DNA of 15,353 bases. It comes from JBHHZM01 sp046758065. Its GTDB lineage: Bacteria > Pseudomonadota > Alphaproteobacteria > JAAXGF01. A program made the translations under genes and the position numbers. The notes below the pieces were generated by a model. It searched no databases and was not told the origin of the DNA. It saw only the letters and a list, made by a program, of their open reading frames with translations. Below are positions 13,298-15,353 of this stretch, piece by piece. The DNA lies in assembly GCA_046758065.1 (NCBI GenBank), contig JBHHZM010000070.1, forward strand, positions 1-15,353. The letters run 5' to 3'. How positions within the stretch are numbered: the stretch's first letter is position 1; each line of letters opens with the position of its first letter.

Positions 13298-13978
13298 ATG
13301 GCGAAAGCACGGAGAAAGCTAACCAACCTTCCGGTTACTCCCGTGCCCAGGGACACCCTGCCGGACCAGATCTACCGCCGGACCAAAGACCTGATTCTCG
13401 ACGGCGAGATAGAGCCGGGACAACTGGTGACCATTCAAGGCCTCGCCGATGCCTTCGGCGTCAGCGCCATGCCCGTCCGCGAGGCGCTTCAACGACTCAT
13501 AGCGGAAAAGGCGCTGAGCGTCGTTTCGGGTCGTTCGGTCGGGCTCGCCGAGCTCAGCGGCGAGCGGCTCCGCGACCTGCGCCGGGTTCGTCTCCGCATC
13601 GAAAGTCTCGCAGCCGAGTGGGCGGCCGAGCAAATTTCGAACAGCGATCTCAAGCAACTCACCAAGCTCGTTGCTACGATGGATATTGCCGCCACCGATG
13701 GCGACTCACACCGTTATGTACGCGCGAACCGGGAGTTTCATTTCACCGTCTATCGCGCTTCGAATTCCGAAACGCTGCTCTCGATTATCGAAGGGCTATG
13801 GCTACAAGTCAGCCCGTATTTCCACCTGCTGCATGACTCGGGGAACTACGCCGACGCCAACGAGCAGCACAAGCAGGTGCTGAATGCCTTGAGAGATCGC
13901 GATGGCGAGGCGGCCGGCGCGTACATACGTGCGGACATCGAGGCCGCAACCGAGATTCTGCTTGATCTGCTTGGGTGA
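13298..13978 (+). CDS. GntR-family (FCD subfamily) transcriptional regulator
   Basis: This 226-residue regulator has an N-terminal winged helix-turn-helix (about 20-85), with LADAFGVSAMPVREALQRL (49-67) as the recognition segment. An all-helical FCD effector domain (about 90-225) follows. In FCD proteins three His plus an Asp/Asn usually bind a metal; here N144-x3-H148 and H191 are seen, but the last position reads YIRADIEA, with Asp213 where His is usual. I chose the ATG at 13298 with AAAGGAG nine bases upstream; an in-frame ATG 60 bases earlier has no such site. It is divergent from the catabolic operon and is likely its local repressor, relieved by a pathway sugar acid or keto acid. FCD regulators often sense small carboxylic acids, which fits the inferred pathway. 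Confidence 0.92.
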   Translation: MAKARRKLTNLPVTPVPRDTLPDQIYRRTKDLILDGEIEPGQLVTIQGLADAFGVSAMPVREALQRLIAEKALSVVSGRSVGLAELSGERLRDLRRVRLRIESLAAEWAAEQISNSDLKQLTKLVATMDIAATDGDSHRYVRANREFHFTVYRASNSETLLSIIEGLWLQVSPYFHLLHDSGNYADANEQHKQVLNALRDRDGEAAGAYIRADIEAATEILLDLLG

Positions 13979-14142
13979 AAGAGCGAAGCCTGCGATTCTC
14001 GGAACCGTCGCGCGGGCGGACGTTGTCACGTAAATCACCGCACCTCGCAGTTCGGATGGATTGGAACCGAGTCAGGCCGCGTCGCGCGTAATGATCGAGG
14101 CGTCCGGGACGGTCGCCGTTCACCGAACCGCCGATACGCGGA

Positions 14143-14176
14143 GGGAGGGGGAGGCGGGTTTTCGCCGCCCCCTCCC
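14143..14176. terminator. Strong convergent hairpin between regulator and LivJ-like gene
   Basis: The arms GGGAGGGGGAGGCG and CGCCGCCCCCTCCC pair over 14 bp with one A-C mismatch around a 6-nt GGTTTT loop. The hairpin lies between the stop codons of two convergent genes (13978 and 14200). It lacks a U-tract on either side but is very GC-rich, and a bidirectional terminator role is likely. The rest of 13979-14199 shows nothing I recognise. Confidence 0.65.
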
Positions 14177-14199
14177 GATTCTCCATGGCCCGTATTACG

Positions 14200-15353
14200 T
14201 CAGGGCCTGAGCAGGAGCTTGTCGCTGGTCGCCAAGCTGCGCGGCCAAAGGATCTGCGAGTTTTCGGGCAGTTGATTCGGCTTGTCGTACTGGATCACGA
14301 AGATCGGCACATCCGGCCACTGCTGGTAGGCCCAGGCCGGCTCCGTCTTCTGCGGGAAGTAAATGGTGCCGCGCGTGCCTTCCCACCTCAGCTTGCGGAG
14401 CGTCTCGGTGATCTTTGCCGGATCCGCGCTGCCCGCCGCCTTGATCGCCTCGGCGATCACCATGACGCCGTCATAGCCTTCCATCGACACGGCATTGGCC
14501 GGCCGGCCGGTCATCTCCTTGTAGGCGGCGCCGAACGAGCGCGACAGCGGCGTATCCGGTTTGCCCGACAGGCCGGCCGGGTTGCCGATGGTGTAGACGC
14601 CGTCCTTGCCCATGGTCTTCCAGAATTCGGGCTCGAGCACATCGGCTCCGGCGGCGAAGACCGCAGTTTCCCGGCTCGGCGCGAGACCGAGATCATAGGC
14701 CTGACGCAGCATCTGCAACAGCCCGGCGCCGGTGAACCCGGCGATCAGAAGGTCGGGCTTGGGATCGGCCCGCTTCAACTGCAACAGTTGCGGCGTGAAG
14801 TCGGTGACCGTGCGCTCGGCGGTGAAGGACGTCACCTTGGCCCCGGTACCTTCGAGGTTTTTCTTGAAGACGTCGATGACGCCAAGACCCCAGTCGGAAT
14901 TCTCGCCGATGATCGCGACATGCTTGAAGCCGACCGCCTTCACCCAATCGGCGGCCACCGAGTAGACCAGCGAATTGGCGACGGTAATGCGGAAGACCTC
15001 GGGGATTTGCGCGCCGGTGACGTTGTCGGACCAGCATTCCCCGGCGATGAAGGGAAGCCCGTGCTTATGTGCGACCGGACCGACCGCGGCGCAGACCGCG
15101 CTGTGCGCGCTGCCCGTGACGGCGGCGACCTTCTCCTTGCTCGCCAGGCGCTCGAAGGCGGCGACCCCCTTCTCCGGCACGCCCGAGGTGTCCTCGATGA
15201 TGAGCTCGACTTGCTTGCCGAGCAGGCCGCCCGCGGCGTTGAGCTCCGCGACCGCGACCTTCATGCCGTCGCGCAGGCTTTCGCCGGTCTGGACGCCGCC
15301 CGGCGGCGACAAGGGCGCGATGCCCCCGATTTTGATCGTCTCGGCGGCGACGG
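14200..15353 (-). CDS. LivJ-type ABC substrate-binding protein (Peripla_BP_6), 5' end cut off
   Basis: The frame stays open from the stop at 14200 to the window edge, so the signal peptide and first residues are missing. The visible N-terminal part reads AAETIKIGGIAPLSPPGG, the usual mature start of a branched-chain-amino-acid-type receptor, followed by GKQVELIIEDTSGVPEKG, a VTGSAHS loop and the hinge-region DWGLGVIDVFKKNLEGTGAKV. An apparent TTG start 41 bases from the edge is internal. Family members feed HAAT importers and bind amino acids, amides, aromatic acids or other small molecules. It ends in the opposite direction to the GntR gene, separated by a strong hairpin, so it belongs to a different transcription unit. 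The permease and ATPase genes are not in the window. Its ligand cannot be told. Confidence 0.9.
   Translation of the reverse strand, partial: VAAETIKIGGIAPLSPPGGVQTGESLRDGMKVAVAELNAAGGLLGKQVELIIEDTSGVPEKGVAAFERLASKEKVAAVTGSAHSAVCAAVGPVAHKHGLPFIAGECWSDNVTGAQIPEVFRITVANSLVYSVAADWVKAVGFKHVAIIGENSDWGLGVIDVFKKNLEGTGAKVTSFTAERTVTDFTPQLLQLKRADPKPDLLIAGFTGAGLLQMLRQAYDLGLAPSRETAVFAAGADVLEPEFWKTMGKDGVYTIGNPAGLSGKPDTPLSRSFGAAYKEMTGRPANAVSMEGYDGVMVIAEAIKAAGSADPAKITETLRKLRWEGTRGTIYFPQKTEPAWAYQQWPDVPIFVIQYDKPNQLPENSQILWPRSLATSDKLLLRP

Overview
The window is high-GC bacterial DNA with dense minus-strand operons, Shine-Dalgarno-led starts and short or overlapping gene junctions. The gene families (ribose-type and branched-chain-amino-acid-type ABC importers, GntR/FCD regulator, BKACE, SMP-30 lactonase, single-subunit aldehyde oxidoreductase with MoaD) fit a metabolically versatile alphaproteobacterium. 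This placement is inference; there is no rRNA or other marker gene here.

Left part (41-3992, all minus): a tungsten-type aldehyde:ferredoxin oxidoreductase gene is followed, with a one-base overlap, by a MoaD/ThiS-like small protein ending in Gly-Gly. Upstream of it are an orphan class I SAM methyltransferase and a protein-L-isoaspartate O-methyltransferase. From 3993 to 4347 there is no gene. The stretch looks like a scar of insertion-sequence left ends and contains a long imperfect hairpin.

Central part (4348-13978) is the core. A seven-gene minus-strand operon runs: periplasmic sugar-binding protein, two-domain sugar ATPase, one permease made of two fused RbsC-like halves, SDR dehydrogenase, CRYL1-like 3-hydroxy-acid dehydrogenase, BKACE (beta-keto acid cleavage enzyme), and SMP-30 sugar lactonase. 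A frameshifted C-terminal fragment of a second lactonase lies between the last two. A divergent GntR/FCD repressor gene faces the operon across an AT-rich gap. That gap holds three tandem 7-bp GATCATA units placed inside two face-to-face promoters.

The enzymes assemble into a kinase-free and aldolase-free oxidative route: sugar import, oxidation at C1 to a lactone (SDR), lactone hydrolysis (SMP-30), oxidation of the 3-hydroxyl to a beta-keto acid (CRYL1-like), then acetyl-CoA-dependent cleavage to acetoacetate plus a short acyl-CoA (BKACE). This logic matches the oxidative 2-deoxyribose/deoxyribonate pathway known from other proteobacteria, but with a different kind of 3-dehydrogenase. The substrate is not proven.

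Right part (13979-15353): a convergent hairpin separates the regulator from a second, unrelated periplasmic binding protein of the LivJ type, cut by the window edge.
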